NCBI GenBank assembly: GCA_002753505.1
Contig: PEAG01000003.1
Span: 62,001 to 126,000, forward strand
Direction of reading: 5' to 3'
Length of the DNA: 64,000 nucleotides
Source: Magnetococcales bacterium HCHbin5
GTDB taxonomy: Bacteria; Pseudomonadota; Magnetococcia; Magnetococcales; Magnetaquicoccaceae
A program made the position numbers and the translations under genes. Of this stretch, positions 27,697 through 37,596 are shown piece after piece. How positions within the stretch are numbered: the stretch's first letter is position 1; every line of letters starts with the position of its first letter. The notes beneath the pieces were generated by a model, which had not been told where the DNA came from, did not search any database, and saw only the letters and a program-made list of their open reading frames with translations.

Positions 27697-28902
27697 ATGG
27701 ATCTTTTCCCCGCCCACGCTCAGGCAGGCACACCGGATGCGTCCGAGCTGGCCTTTTCCGAGCGGGCCTTTTTCCTGAAAGCGTTTCAAGGCATTTTTCT
27801 GACCTTTGTCCTTTCCGAGAACAGTGACCTCTCTCCTCTCTCCTTGGACGTCTTCCAGCAGGTACTGCAGGAGCTGATCACCAAGCCCTGGGCGTGCAAT
27901 GGAGAGACGGGTAAAGTGTTGATTGTTTATCAGGAATCTCCACAAATGCTCGCGCACCTGGAGCCGCTTTTTTTGTCATTGGCTCCCCATCTGTTCCGTT
28001 CCAGTGTGGTGGATCCCCATTCTGTCCCTGCCGTGTTGTGGCAACCGGCCAAACGGCTGGGCCGTCCGCCGCTGGTGGCTTTGGGTATTGCTGCAGAGAC
28101 ACCGCAACTTTTTGAGGAAAAAACCGTGGCCCTCGGTCTGCGCCTGCGCATGTCCCGGTTGATCTGGACCGACCAGGAGGGTGGTATTCGGGATGGCAAT
28201 GAGCAGGTGATGGGGTTTATCAACAGTGCCCGTCTGGCCGATATTGTGCGGGAAAACAGTGCCAAACGGAGTCGTTTGTTAACCCAATTTCAGGCCCTGT
28301 TGGCTGGTGGTATCAAGGCAATCTCCCTCTGTCGCCTGGCGGAGTTGGATCAGGAGTTGTTCACCTACCAGGGCATGGGCTCCTTTTTTTCCCGTCATCC
28401 CTACTGCCGGGTGCGCCGCCTGGGTCTGGATGATTTTGAACATACAGCAGCCATTATGCGCAAGGGTGAGCAGGAGGGATTTTTGCTGGCCCGGCCCGAG
28501 GAGGCTATTTCCGATGTGTTGGCCAATAGTTATGGTGCATTTATTCTGGAAGACAGGCTGGCGGGGATCTGCGCCCTGAAAACAGCACCCTATCAGCAGG
28601 AGCAGGCCGGTGAAATCGTCTCTCTCTATACCTTGACCCGCTTTCAACGGGTTGGTGTCGGTGGCCAGTTGCTCAGCCATGTGGTGCATGACGCCAAACG
28701 ACTGGGTTTGAAAACGCTGTTTGCCTGTACCCGTCATGACCGGGTGGCCGATTTTTTCCTGCGCGGTCGGTTTGGTCGCCATCGGCAGCAGTTCAGCCGG
28801 GTGGACGCCAGTCTGGTACCGGAAAACAAATGGCGTTCGTATGATCTGGAAAGAAAAAAAACGATTGTCTGCTTGATGTTAAACTTGGGAGAATCCGGGT
28901 GA
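27697..28902 (+). CDS. N-acetylglutamate-synthase-like protein: degenerate amino-acid-kinase-like domain plus GNAT acetyltransferase
   Basis: About 401 residues. The C-terminal third is a GNAT domain with the acetyl-CoA loop QRVGVGGQLL (about residue 320) and the preceding TLTRF strand. The middle, LLAGGIKAISLCRLAELDQELFTYQGMGSFF, matches the linker of ArgA-type N-acetylglutamate synthases. The N-terminal half has the layout of an amino acid kinase domain but lacks the glycine-rich nucleotide loop. It probably acetylates glutamate or a related amine in arginine synthesis. The start is uncertain: a TTG at 27673 or the ATG at 27697. Its stop overlaps the thiO-like GTG. Confidence 0.7.
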   Translation: MDLFPAHAQAGTPDASELAFSERAFFLKAFQGIFLTFVLSENSDLSPLSLDVFQQVLQELITKPWACNGETGKVLIVYQESPQMLAHLEPLFLSLAPHLFRSSVVDPHSVPAVLWQPAKRLGRPPLVALGIAAETPQLFEEKTVALGLRLRMSRLIWTDQEGGIRDGNEQVMGFINSARLADIVRENSAKRSRLLTQFQALLAGGIKAISLCRLAELDQELFTYQGMGSFFSRHPYCRVRRLGLDDFEHTAAIMRKGEQEGFLLARPEEAISDVLANSYGAFILEDRLAGICALKTAPYQQEQAGEIVSLYTLTRFQRVGVGGQLLSHVVHDAKRLGLKTLFACTRHDRVADFFLRGRFGRHRQQFSRVDASLVPENKWRSYDLERKKTIVCLMLNLGESG

Positions 28903-29990
28903 ATCCAGATGTCTTGATTGTGGGAGCCGGGGTGATGGGCTGCGCGTGTGCCCATCGCCTGCTGGAAGCGGGCTTGAAAGTCACGCTGCTGGAGCGGGCC
29001 CTGCCCGGGGCCGAATCCTCTGCCGCCGCCGCCGGCATTCTGGGTGCGCAATCGGAGGTGGCCGCTGCCGGACCTTTTTTTGAGCTGTGTCTGGCCAGTC
29101 GGCAGCTGTTCCCGGAATATATTCGTGTTTTGGAAACCCTTTCCGGGATTGCTATCGGTTATGAAACCTCCGGCGTATTGGAGGTGGCCTTGGACCCGGC
29201 TGAGGGTCGGTTGGCGGTTGGGCGGGTTGAATGGATGTTGGAGCGGGGCCTGCGTGTCGAAATTTTAGACCGTGCGGAGGCATTACGGTTGGAACCCGCC
29301 TTGAACCCGCGTCTGGTGGGTGCCAATTATTACCCGGACGACCATCAAGTGGAGCCGGAACGGCTCTCCCGTGCCCTGGCGACGGCAGCCAGTCGATTGG
29401 GAGCCACCTTTTTGAATGGGGTGCAAGTACGAGGGTTGCGGCGGGAAGGGGAGCGGGTGGTGGGGCTGGAGACAGATAACGGACCGCTGTCGGCGGCGGC
29501 GGTTTTGATTGCCGGTGGGGCCTGGAGTACCCGCCTGAACGGCCTGCCCCCCCTGCGCACCCAGCTGAAACCGGTGGCGGGCCAAATGGTGCAACTGGAG
29601 AGTCGACCAGCCTTTTTTCGGCATATTGTCTATGGATTTAACGGCTATATCGTGCCCAGAACTGATGGGCGCATTGTGATGGGCTCCACCTTGGAGGATC
29701 GAGGGTTTGACAAACAGGTCACCTGCGAAGGGGTACACCAGATTACCGGGATGGCCATGGCCATGGTGCCAGGGCTCAAACAGGCCCGATGGAGTCAAAG
29801 CTGGTCTGGTTTGCGACCGGCCACTGGGGATAATCTGCCTTTACTGGGAGCCTCCTCTTTGCCGGGACTGTTTTTTGCCACCGGTCATTATCGTAACGGC
29901 ATTTTGTTGACCCCCATTACCGCTCAAGTGATTTGTGCCTTGTTGCTTGGGCAAGCTCCTGGAGTGGAGATTGCCCCCTTTGCGCCCTGA
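28899..29990 (+). CDS. thiO: FAD-dependent oxidoreductase, glycine oxidase ThiO-like
   Basis: 363 residues of the DAO family. The FAD-binding motif is VGAGVMGCACAHRLLEAG at residues 7-24, with LLERALPGAESS following; IAGGAWSTRL in the middle and SGLRPATGDNLPLLG plus ATGHYRNGILLTP at the end match ThiO, which oxidises glycine to the iminoacetate used for the thiazole of thiamine. No other thiamine gene is present, so an amine oxidase with another substrate is possible. GTG start overlapping the upstream stop (GTGA). Confidence 0.85.
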   Translation: MNPDVLIVGAGVMGCACAHRLLEAGLKVTLLERALPGAESSAAAAGILGAQSEVAAAGPFFELCLASRQLFPEYIRVLETLSGIAIGYETSGVLEVALDPAEGRLAVGRVEWMLERGLRVEILDRAEALRLEPALNPRLVGANYYPDDHQVEPERLSRALATAASRLGATFLNGVQVRGLRREGERVVGLETDNGPLSAAAVLIAGGAWSTRLNGLPPLRTQLKPVAGQMVQLESRPAFFRHIVYGFNGYIVPRTDGRIVMGSTLEDRGFDKQVTCEGVHQITGMAMAMVPGLKQARWSQSWSGLRPATGDNLPLLGASSLPGLFFATGHYRNGILLTPITAQVICALLLGQAPGVEIAPFAP

Positions 29991-30101
29991 AGCGGCCTCT
30001 CTGCAGGCGTTGTTCTGAAGGTGACGGCGGTTGCAGCGGATGGCCCTCTCATGTTATGGAAATAGTGACCGATCAAACCGTTGTCGAGGATGGGTGTTGA
30101 G

Positions 30102-32024
30102 ATGGATTTTTTGATGGATATTGCGGAACCCGGCCAATCCCTTAAGCCCCATGAACTGGCTGCTGCGGCTGCTCTGCCCCGGCAGCGTCAGCGGGTGGTG
30201 GGGATTGATCTGGGTACCACCTACTCGTTGGTGGCCGCCATCGATTTGGCCGGCCAGCCGGTCTGTATCACCGATGAGGAGGGACGGGCGGCATTGCCCT
30301 CCGTCGTGCATTACGGGGCTGATGGCACCCTCCTGGTCGGGCGGGAGGCCCAGGAGCAGGCGTTGAGCCAGCCACAGCGGACGGTCAGCTCCGCCAAACG
30401 GTTGATGGGGCGGGGGCTGGCCGAGTTGGCAGCCGAGGAGGGGGGAGAGCAGACCCCTTTGCAGCTGCTGGACGGCGAGGGAGGAATGGTCTGCATCGCG
30501 ATCGGGCAGCGAACCCTCTCACCGGTGGAGGTGTCAGCGGAAATTTTAAAGGCGTTGAAAGCCCGCGCTGAAGAGGCCCTGGATGGCCCGCTCCACGGGG
30601 CGGTGGTCACGGTGCCCGCCTATTTTGATGATGCCCAGCGGCAGGCCACCAAGGATGCGGCCCGTTTGGCCGGACTGGAGGTGTTGCGATTGGTCAACGA
30701 GCCGACGGCTGCCGCATTGGCCTATGGCTTGGACAATTTCCAGACGGGAGAGGGGCGGGAAGGTCTGTTTGCCATCTATGACCTGGGGGGCGGCACCTTT
30801 GACATCTCCATTCTCAGACTGAACCAGGGGGTGTTTCAGGTATTGGCTACCGGCGGCAATTCCCACCTGGGGGGGGATGATTTTGACCAGCGGTTGGTCG
30901 CCTACCTGTTGCGGGAGTCGGCCCAGACCCAACCCACACCCTACCTGCTGCAAGCCTGTCGCGAAGAGGCCCGGCGGATAAAAGAGGCCCTTTCGGCAGC
31001 AGAGTCGGTGGCGGTGGCACTGCCATTGCCCGATGGCACCCTGTTGCAGCGGACCATTGACCGGGCAACCTTTGAAGGGTGGATTGCCGATCTGGTGAAC
31101 AGCACCGGGGTGGCCTGTCGCCGGGCACTGAAAGATGCCGGGGTGCGGGTTGCGGATCTGCAAGGGGTGGTGTTGGTGGGAGGTTCAACCCGGGTGCCGC
31201 TGGTACGGCGATTTGTGGCCCAACTGTTTGAACGGGAACCCTTGTCGGATCTGGATCCCGACCAGGTGGTGGCCCTGGGGGCTGCCCATCAGGCCAGTTT
31301 GCTGGCGGGCAACAGCAGTGCGGAGCTGCTGTTGCTGGATGTGACGCCCCTCTCTCTGGGCATTGAGACCATGGGGGAGTTGGTGGAAAAAATTATTCCC
31401 CGCAACACCCCCATCCCAACGGCCCGGGCCCAGGAGTTTACCACCTTCAAGGATGGTCAGACCGCCATGGCCATCCATGTGTTGCAAGGGGAGCGGGAGT
31501 TGGTCAGTCAATGCCGCTCATTGGCCCGTTTTGAGTTGCGTGGCATTCCGCCGTTGGTGGCGGGCGCGGCGCGGATTCGTGTCACCTTTCGGGTCGATGC
31601 CGATGGACTGCTGACCGTTTCCGCCCAGGAGGAGACCACCCGGATTGAACAATCGGTGGCGGTGAAACCCTCTTATGGGCTGAGTGATGGCCAAATTGAA
31701 CAGATGTTGCGAGAGGCTCTCACCCACGGTGAGGAGGATATGCGACTGCGGCTGCTGAACGAAGCCAAGGTGGAAGCAGAGCGGGTGCTGAGTGCCGTAG
31801 GTGCGGCCTTGAAGCAGGACAGTGATCTGCTCTCTGAACAGGAGTTGAAACAGGTCAAGGCCATCACACTGCGGCTTTGGGAGGCGACGCAGGGCGAAGA
31901 TCCGGAGCGTATCAACCAGATGATGAGCCAGTTGGACAAAGAGACCGCATTTTTTGCGCAGCGTCGCATGGACCGGAGCATCCAGTCGGCGATGACAGGC
32001 CGCAATATTGCGGATTTTGGATAA
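30102..32024 (+). CDS. hscA: Fe-S cluster biogenesis Hsp70 chaperone HscA
   Basis: 640 residues. Hsp70 ATPase domain: [13 protein letters not shown] (about residue 32), [28 protein letters not shown] and [14 protein letters not shown]. The substrate-binding half follows ([15 protein letters not shown]) and a helical lid. Identity as HscA rather than DnaK rests on the N-terminal LLDIAEPG-like opening ([15 protein letters not shown]), the short C-terminus and the downstream fdx-iscX. It helps transfer clusters from IscU. ATG 30102 is preferred over upstream alternatives. hscB and iscU are not in the window. Confidence 0.95.
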   Translation: MDFLMDIAEPGQSLKPHELAAAAALPRQRQRVVGIDLGTTYSLVAAIDLAGQPVCITDEEGRAALPSVVHYGADGTLLVGREAQEQALSQPQRTVSSAKRLMGRGLAELAAEEGGEQTPLQLLDGEGGMVCIAIGQRTLSPVEVSAEILKALKARAEEALDGPLHGAVVTVPAYFDDAQRQATKDAARLAGLEVLRLVNEPTAAALAYGLDNFQTGEGREGLFAIYDLGGGTFDISILRLNQGVFQVLATGGNSHLGGDDFDQRLVAYLLRESAQTQPTPYLLQACREEARRIKEALSAAESVAVALPLPDGTLLQRTIDRATFEGWIADLVNSTGVACRRALKDAGVRVADLQGVVLVGGSTRVPLVRRFVAQLFEREPLSDLDPDQVVALGAAHQASLLAGNSSAELLLLDVTPLSLGIETMGELVEKIIPRNTPIPTARAQEFTTFKDGQTAMAIHVLQGERELVSQCRSLARFELRGIPPLVAGAARIRVTFRVDADGLLTVSAQEETTRIEQSVAVKPSYGLSDGQIEQMLREALTHGEEDMRLRLLNEAKVEAERVLSAVGAALKQDSDLLSEQELKQVKAITLRLWEATQGEDPERINQMMSQLDKETAFFAQRRMDRSIQSAMTGRNIADFG

Positions 32025-32037
32025 GGAGCGTTATGAG

Positions 32038-32361
32038 ATGCCAAAAGTCACCTTTCTACCCATGGACATTTGTGTTGAGGCAGAGGTGGGGGACACCCTG
32101 TTGGAGACGGCTCACGCCCACGGAATCCCATTGGAAGGGGCCTGCGAGGGGTCGTTGGCCTGTTCCACTTGCCATGTAATCGTGGCACCGGAGTGGTATG
32201 ACCGTTTGGAGGCGTTGAGTGAGGATGAGGAGGATTTGCTGGACAGGGCATTTGGTCTGACCGCAAAAAGTCGGCTGGGGTGTCAGATTGTCATGACTGA
32301 TGCGTTGGATGGCCTGCGGGTGACAGTGCCCGAATATTCTGTCAACATCAAGGTGCGATAG
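32038..32361 (+). CDS. fdx: ISC-type [2Fe-2S] ferredoxin
   Basis: 107 residues. The cluster ligands are CEGSLACSTCH (CX5CX2C, about residues 36-44) and a fourth cysteine in SRLGCQIVM (about 81), the adrenodoxin-like pattern of Isc Fdx. It delivers electrons during cluster assembly. ATG 32038 is 13 bases after the hscA stop with AAGGAG upstream (ATAAGGAGCG). Confidence 0.96.
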   Translation: MPKVTFLPMDICVEAEVGDTLLETAHAHGIPLEGACEGSLACSTCHVIVAPEWYDRLEALSEDEEDLLDRAFGLTAKSRLGCQIVMTDALDGLRVTVPEYSVNIKVR

Positions 32362-32415
32362 ACTCCTGGCGGGTCGTACAGCGGTAACCTTGTCGATAAG
32401 ATCGGAGAGAACAGG

Positions 32416-32610
32416 ATGAAATGGACAGATGTGCAGGAGATTGGCATTGCCCTGGCAGAGAGCAAGCCGGAGCTGGAACCCTTGTCGGTTCGCTTTACCG
32501 ACCTGATGCAGTGGGTGTCCGAGTTGCCGGGTTTCGATGATAAAATAGAGCGTTGCAATGAGAAAATTCTGGAAGCCATTCAGATGGCCTGGTTGGATGA
32601 GCGGGATTAG
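32416..32610 (+). CDS. iscX: IscX, small Fe-S assembly regulator
   Basis: 64 residues beginning MKWTDVQEIGIALAE and containing VRFTDLMQWVSELPGFDD and EAIQMAWLDER, all diagnostic of the acidic IscX family, which binds IscS and modulates cluster assembly. It lies 54 bases after fdx, completing hscA-fdx-iscX. Confidence 0.95.
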   Translation: MKWTDVQEIGIALAESKPELEPLSVRFTDLMQWVSELPGFDDKIERCNEKILEAIQMAWLDERD

Positions 32611-32664
32611 CGAGAAAAAAGTGGGACCGGATTGCGTGAACGCTTTTCTTTCGGGTCAAATGAG

Positions 32665-32670
32665 TATAGA
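32665..32670 (+). promoter_or_regulatory. Possible -10 box of the tRNA-Lys promoter
   Basis: TATAGA followed by GCGCGC, a GC-rich discriminator typical of stable RNA promoters, 34 bases before the tRNA. No good -35 box at standard spacing. Confidence 0.35.
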
Positions 32671-32703
32671 ATGCGCGCTTTGTTTGGATGCAGGGGGTTA
32701 TAT

Positions 32704-32779
32704 GGGCCGTTAGCTCAGTTGGCAGAGCAGTAGACTTTTAATCTGCGGGCCGCTGGTTCGAATCCAGCACGGCTCACCA
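32704..32779 (+). tRNA. tRNA-Lys (anticodon TTT)
   Basis: 76 bases with encoded CCA. The 7 bp acceptor stem GGGCCGT/ACGGCTC (one G-T pair) closes; D-arm AGCTCAGTTGGCAGAGC, anticodon loop CTTTTAA and T-loop TTCGAAT are standard. Confidence 0.97.
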
Positions 32780-32825
32780 AATTTATCCATCACTCACGGA
32801 GTGAGTGATGGCAAACAAAACAAAG

Positions 32826-32863
32826 TCCGGCCGGGGGTATCCTGGGCCGGATTTTGTTTTTTT
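32826..32863 (+). terminator. Terminator after tRNA-Lys
   Basis: TCCGGCC at 32826-32832 pairs with GGCCGGA at 32845-32851, followed by a T-rich run. Just upstream, 32787-32811, is another perfect 11 bp hairpin (CCATCACTCAC/GTGAGTGATGG) with a 3-base loop. Confidence 0.75.
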
Positions 32864-32881
32864 GTGGGGAGCAGGCCCATG

Positions 32882-33409
32882 TTAACGCCGATTGCCCGGG
32901 GTACCGTGGGGGTGTGGTTGCCAACCGGCGACCTGGCGTTGAATCTTTGCCTGCTCTTCGGGGGATAACTGGGCGGCGATATGGGCCTGAACGGCCTGGG
33001 CCTCCGATTGAAACTCTGCGGGTGTGTGGGTGGTGGAGAGGCAGAGCCAAAAATAGGCCTGGCTGACATCCTGCTCGACACCCAGCCCCTCATAGTAGAG
33101 GGCACCCAGGGTATGTTGGGAGCGGGGTTCTCCCTGTCGGGCGGCCGCCAAAAACCACCGGGCGGCCTCACCGGGATCGCGGCTGACACCCTGTCCTTGC
33201 AGCAGCATCACCGCCAGATTATGCTGCGCCAGGGGGATGCCCTGCTCGGCCGCCTTGCGCAGCCACTGGGCCGCTGCTGCATCATCCCTTGCCACCCCTT
33301 GTCCGTGGAGCAACATCGCGCCAAGATTGTATTGTGCCTTCGGGTTGCCCTGCTCGGCCAGGGTTTGCAGCAGGTGCAGGTAGGCTTCCGGAGTGGGTTT
33401 GGTTTGCAT
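32882..33409 (-). CDS. Sel1-repeat protein, cytoplasmic
   Basis: 175 residues made of about three to four 36-residue Sel1-like repeats, e.g. GNPKAQYNLGAMLLHGQGVARDD, then AEQGIPLAQHNLAVMLLQGQGVSRD and RQGEPRSQHTLGALYYEGLGVEQD, forming a short alpha-solenoid. The C-terminus is a helical SPEEQAKIQRQVA tail. There is no signal peptide. Such proteins act as scaffolds; the partner is unknown. It faces the tRNA-Lys gene and is divergent from the unknown 387-residue gene. The second Sel1 protein in the window (56.3 kb) is exported. Confidence 0.88.
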   Translation of the reverse strand: MQTKPTPEAYLHLLQTLAEQGNPKAQYNLGAMLLHGQGVARDDAAAAQWLRKAAEQGIPLAQHNLAVMLLQGQGVSRDPGEAARWFLAAARQGEPRSQHTLGALYYEGLGVEQDVSQAYFWLCLSTTHTPAEFQSEAQAVQAHIAAQLSPEEQAKIQRQVAGWQPHPHGTPGNRR

Positions 33410-33533
33410 GTCGGGTCAACAAGGTCAGGAGAGGGGAAAACACTTTATCAAGTCAGCGACCGCCAGCATATCCCAAGTCACCTGTTTGCGGAAGCAGGAA
33501 TCTGTCAACGGAATAAACAGAATGGAGAATCGA

Positions 33534-34697
33534 ATGGAAATCGGACCACGTGAAATTGTCGCGCCCCGTCTCAAAATGCCTTTGGCCATTCCAGAGGGAA
33601 TGACAGCGGTGGAATTTTTTAACAGTCCCAGCAACCTGAAACATCTCTCCCAAGAGAACGGCCTGCTGCGGACGCCGGAAGATTTTTTGATGTATCGCAA
33701 GCTGTTGGGACATAGTATGGAGTTTGACACCTCCATCATGTTGGATACTTCACAGCGCATTTTAAACCCCTTGGGCCGTCCGGTACGCCGTGATCAACTG
33801 TCGGTGCGGGAGCGAAAGGTCTGGAGCCGTATGACCCAGACCATCATGGCCTACATGTTGGAAAAATACCCGGATCCCGGGGAGGCACTGGTTTTATGTG
33901 GCGAGGCCAGCCTGGATCCTACTTGGCCGTTGAACAAGCCGGGTGTGCCCAGTATTCGCATGATTCATAACCATTTTATGGTTTTTCCCCAGGAGATGTT
34001 GCGACAGGCAAAGCAGGCGATGCCCACCGATGTCAACCTGACGGACAGCGGCCATCATGGGCTGTTTTTGCACACGTTGAGTGCCGTCTATCACCACTTT
34101 TTTGGCATATTGGATTTGCAACTGTTGAAGCCGGTTGCGACGGAGCATTCCCAGATTCGGGTGACCGGTTTTCCCCAGGGCTTGCCCAGTTGGGAGGTGG
34201 AGGGGGGGGCGGAACAGTTGGGCAATGCGCTGTTCTGGGCAGAGTATGATCGGGTTTTGCTGGGTTTTCTGGATTTTTACCGGACCTTTTTTGCGCTGGT
34301 CTCGGACCGGGCCGCCTCTGTTCCTCCCGGGGCCAATTTCCCCGACCAAGTGGAAAACATATTGTTGTTCAATAACGATTTTTTTAATGCAGCACGCGAG
34401 GTCAGGCTGAAGGTGTTGCAGGATCCCAAGTTTGCCAATGAAATCCGCTGGCAACCCGCCTACAAGCAGTTGCTTTATCGGGATGATCGGGGGCGGTTGA
34501 TTGTCACCATCAGCCAGAATTCGGTGGGCAACGCCATCACAGAGCTGTTGGGCATTGTGGTGCGGCGGATAGAGGATGAGGAGGCTTATCGTCAGGCAGA
34601 GCCAGCCCTGTTGGCCAAACTGCTGGAGGTTCGGCAGCGGTTGATTCTGGCCGATCTGGGAACCGGTATCGAGACCCCCTCCTGGCCAGCCCAGTAA
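33534..34697 (+). CDS. Unknown 387-residue protein
   Basis: I do not recognise it. ATG 33534 has GGAGA six bases upstream; another in-frame ATG is four codons earlier. The protein is soluble with no signal peptide. Notable stretches: SIRMIHNHFMVFP and DSGHHGLFLHTLSAVYHHFFGILD, giving a histidine-rich centre (about residues 142-205) that could bind a metal, and a C-terminal ITISQNSVGNAITELLGIVVRR. The neighbours are a Sel1 protein (divergent) and an exported rhodanese (convergent), neither of which suggests a role. Confidence 0.75.
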   Translation: MEIGPREIVAPRLKMPLAIPEGMTAVEFFNSPSNLKHLSQENGLLRTPEDFLMYRKLLGHSMEFDTSIMLDTSQRILNPLGRPVRRDQLSVRERKVWSRMTQTIMAYMLEKYPDPGEALVLCGEASLDPTWPLNKPGVPSIRMIHNHFMVFPQEMLRQAKQAMPTDVNLTDSGHHGLFLHTLSAVYHHFFGILDLQLLKPVATEHSQIRVTGFPQGLPSWEVEGGAEQLGNALFWAEYDRVLLGFLDFYRTFFALVSDRAASVPPGANFPDQVENILLFNNDFFNAAREVRLKVLQDPKFANEIRWQPAYKQLLYRDDRGRLIVTISQNSVGNAITELLGIVVRRIEDEEAYRQAEPALLAKLLEVRQRLILADLGTGIETPSWPAQ

Positions 34698-34724
34698 GAG
34701 GGGCTTCCTCTGTATGGAAACGCG

Positions 34725-34753
34725 CCCGGAATGCCCCGCAGGGGCATTCCGGG
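34725..34753. terminator. Strong hairpin between convergent genes
   Basis: Perfect 13 bp inverted repeat CCCGGAATGCCCC / GGGGCATTCCGGG with a GCA loop. No T-tract on either side; probably a shared terminator or 3' end stabiliser. Confidence 0.6.
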
Positions 34754-34774
34754 CAACATCACGTCAACCAACCA

Positions 34775-35401
34775 TTACGGCGTGGAGAGGGGCAAACCGG
34801 CATCCACCCACCCTTGGTTGCCGTCCCGGAAATAATAAATTTTGCCGGTATAGCCGAGCGCGACCAGATTTTTGATCCCTTCTGGACTTTGTCCACACCA
34901 CCAGCCGTTACAAAAGGCGATAATATCCTTTCCCTCCAATTTTTTGATCTTGGACTTGACCTTGGCTTCCGGTCCGGTCAGATCGCTGAATGGCAGGCTG
35001 ATGGCTCCCGGGATTGTTCCTTTCTGGAACCAGTCCGGGGTTCTCATGTCGACGATAAGAATTTTTTTGGCCGAAATGTCGGCAGCCATCTTGGCAAAAT
35101 CTTCCACACGAATGGTGGTGGCCCCGGGCAGAGTCTCCGGCTCTACACAAAAGGGCGGACACTTCCGGCTGGCAGGATCCTTGAAGGCGTCGGGTTTGGG
35201 CTTGCTGCGGTCTTGTTTCAGAGCAACACCATTCAGGGTAAATTCGGGAATGGTCACTTCCAGGGCATGCTTGGATTGAGCGGCGGCCACACTGGCCCCC
35301 AGAAGGGCCTCCTCAGCCTGTACCGTGGCGGACAGACCGGACGCGAACAGAACAGTTGCGGCGAGAAAAAAAAATTTTGAAATCTTTCCAGAGATTTTCA
35401 T
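34775..35401 (-). CDS. Exported rhodanese-like protein
   Basis: 208 residues. The first 29 form a signal peptide (KISKFFFLAATVLFASG, cleavage near VQAEE). A rhodanese domain covers about residues 95-205: IRVEDFAKMAADISAKKILIVDMR, GTIPGAISLPF and the active-site loop FCNGWWCGQSP, where the first Cys is the persulfide position. A second cysteine pair (CPPFC) precedes the domain. It probably handles sulfane sulfur or thiols in the periplasm; its partner is unknown. It is a single gene. Confidence 0.88.
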   Translation of the reverse strand: MKISGKISKFFFLAATVLFASGLSATVQAEEALLGASVAAAQSKHALEVTIPEFTLNGVALKQDRSKPKPDAFKDPASRKCPPFCVEPETLPGATTIRVEDFAKMAADISAKKILIVDMRTPDWFQKGTIPGAISLPFSDLTGPEAKVKSKIKKLEGKDIIAFCNGWWCGQSPEGIKNLVALGYTGKIYYFRDGNQGWVDAGLPLSTP

Positions 35402-35592
35402 GACATCAGCCCCCTTTATTTGGTAGATTGGTTACGATCGTGTAAACAGACACCCTGACCTAGAGGCTACGCTTGTGATTTTTGAAAAGCAACAAAAATC
35501 GAGGCAGGGAAACAGGTTTTTTGTTTTCCATCTGGTCAAAGTCGGAAAAACAATATCCGCATCTTAACTTTCAATCGACAGTAGAGGGTGGT

Positions 35593-37515
35593 ATGAACGA
35601 CATGATAAATAATGTGATTCGCAACTTAAGACTGTCTGGAATCATGGCGATTGGCTTTGGCAGTGTGATTCTGTTGCTGCTCATCATTGCCGGTTCTTCC
35701 TACACGGGATTGGGCAAGGCCATCCAGGGCTTTATGGATTACCGCAGCCTTGCCAGCGATACCAATCTGGTCGGGCGACTGCAAGCGAATATGCTGATGG
35801 TGCGCATGGATGTGGCAAATTTCAATGCCCTCGGTGATCAGGCCTATGTGGCTTCATACCAGCAGCATGTCAACACAATGAACCAGTTTTTGAGTGATGC
35901 AAAAAAGGCGATCACCCATCCAGAGCGGGCCAATACGATCGGTCGGTTGGAAAAAAATATTCGGGATTACGAGCAGGGGTTTGGTACGATTGTCCAGTTG
36001 TACAAGGATTTGGAGCAGTTGGTTGCCGACAGCATGAATCCCAACAGTTTGGAAATGCGCAAGCATCTGGCAGCCATCTCCAAACTTGCCTCGTCGGAAA
36101 GGGATTCGTCAAGTGCCTACTATGTTGGCCAGTTGCAAGAGCATGTTCTGCTGGGGTTGTTGCATGCTACCCGGTTTCTTGGTCAAAACATGGCAGACGA
36201 TGTCACAAAGGTCGAGCAGGAGTTGCAGACGGCGATCCAGTCGCTGGTCGCCACTTTGACCAGTGAGTTGGAATATTCTGAACCGCAAACGGCCTCGATC
36301 AAGGCCTTTGTTGTGGCCCGTAATGCCTACTACGATGCCTTCCAGAAGGCTGTCCAGAATATCAACCGGCGTAACGACACCCAACACACACTGTTGGAGC
36401 GGATCGGTACGGAAGTGGGCAAGGATGTGGAAGAGATAACCCGTTCGATCATGGCGGACCAGGAGGCATTGGGGCCCCTTGTGCAGCAAAACAATGAGCG
36501 AACGGTTAATGTTGTGGTGGGTGTTTCACTGGTAAGCCTTTTCGCCGCCTTTTTCCTGGCATGGAACACCACCCGCATGATTCGTGGACCGTTGGGCGGT
36601 GAGCCGGTTGTTCTGGCGGGCCTCGTGCAAAAGATCTCTCAGGGAGACTTGAGTGTCGACCTGGCCGTACCTGCAGGGGATACGACCAGTCTGGCTGCCT
36701 TCATGGAGTGCATGATTGTCAAACTGAGGGCTGTTACGGAAGACATTGCCGCTGCTGCCGACAATGTCGCTGCCGGCAGTAACGAGCTTTCCGATGCTGC
36801 CCAAAGCCTGGCTCAGGGGGCCTCGCAACAGGCGGCCTCCATCGAAGAGACCTCCGCTGCCATGGAGCAGATCTCCTCCAGTATTGAGCAAAATAGCAGC
36901 AATGCTCAAACAACCATGATTATCTCTCGACAGGCCGCCAAGGATGCAGAGGAAGGAAATGCGTCGGTACAGCAGGCTGTGCAAGCCATGCAAGAGATTG
37001 CCTCCAAGATAGGGATCATTGAAGAGATAGCCAGACAGACCAATTTGCTGGCTTTGAATGCAGCTATCGAGGCGGCACGCGCCGGTGAACAGGGCAAAGG
37101 CTTTGCGGTGGTTGCGGCCGAGGTGAGAAAGCTGGCCGAACGGAGTCAATTTGCGGCTGGGGAAATCAGCCAACTCTCTGCCTCCAGTGTGGCGGTGGCC
37201 GAGAAAACGGGCGAGATTATCAAAAAACTGGTACCGGATATTCAAAAAACGGCGGAACTGGTGGAAAAAATAGCGACTGCCAGTCAGGAACAGAATCAGG
37301 GTACCGGTCAAATCAACCAAGCCATCCAACAACTGGACCATGTGATTCAGCAGAATGCCGGATCCTCGGAGGAGATGGCAGCTACTGCTGAGGAGCTTTC
37401 CGCACAGGCAGAACTGGTCAAAGATTCCCTTGCCTTTTTCCAAACCCGGAGTTGCCTGGATCTGCCCTACAGGCCCTCCCAACAATCGAGCAAGGAAATT
37501 CAGCTGTTGGACTGA
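35593..37515 (+). CDS. Methyl-accepting chemotaxis protein
   Basis: 640 residues from ATG 35593 (AGAGGGTGG upstream). TM1 at about 14-36 and TM2 at about 304-324 enclose a periplasmic helical sensor of about 265 residues, longer than a simple four-helix bundle. A HAMP-like segment (about 325-380) leads to the signalling coiled coil with tip [32 protein letters not shown] at about 477-508, cited here by position; methylation-site-like [12 protein letters not shown] repeats flank it. There is no C-terminal CheR-binding pentapeptide. It signals to CheA/CheW; its ligand is unknown. Confidence 0.95.
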   Translation: MNDMINNVIRNLRLSGIMAIGFGSVILLLLIIAGSSYTGLGKAIQGFMDYRSLASDTNLVGRLQANMLMVRMDVANFNALGDQAYVASYQQHVNTMNQFLSDAKKAITHPERANTIGRLEKNIRDYEQGFGTIVQLYKDLEQLVADSMNPNSLEMRKHLAAISKLASSERDSSSAYYVGQLQEHVLLGLLHATRFLGQNMADDVTKVEQELQTAIQSLVATLTSELEYSEPQTASIKAFVVARNAYYDAFQKAVQNINRRNDTQHTLLERIGTEVGKDVEEITRSIMADQEALGPLVQQNNERTVNVVVGVSLVSLFAAFFLAWNTTRMIRGPLGGEPVVLAGLVQKISQGDLSVDLAVPAGDTTSLAAFMECMIVKLRAVTEDIAAAADNVAAGSNELSDAAQSLAQGASQQAASIEETSAAMEQISSSIEQNSSNAQTTMIISRQAAKDAEEGNASVQQAVQAMQEIASKIGIIEEIARQTNLLALNAAIEAARAGEQGKGFAVVAAEVRKLAERSQFAAGEISQLSASSVAVAEKTGEIIKKLVPDIQKTAELVEKIATASQEQNQGTGQINQAIQQLDHVIQQNAGSSEEMAATAEELSAQAELVKDSLAFFQTRSCLDLPYRPSQQSSKEIQLLD

Positions 37516-37596
37516 GTACGGACAACGCCATTGCCGTTACGCTTCAACAGTTAAACCGCCAAATCCTGGTTCACTTGCTGGAATTCTGACTTGCGG

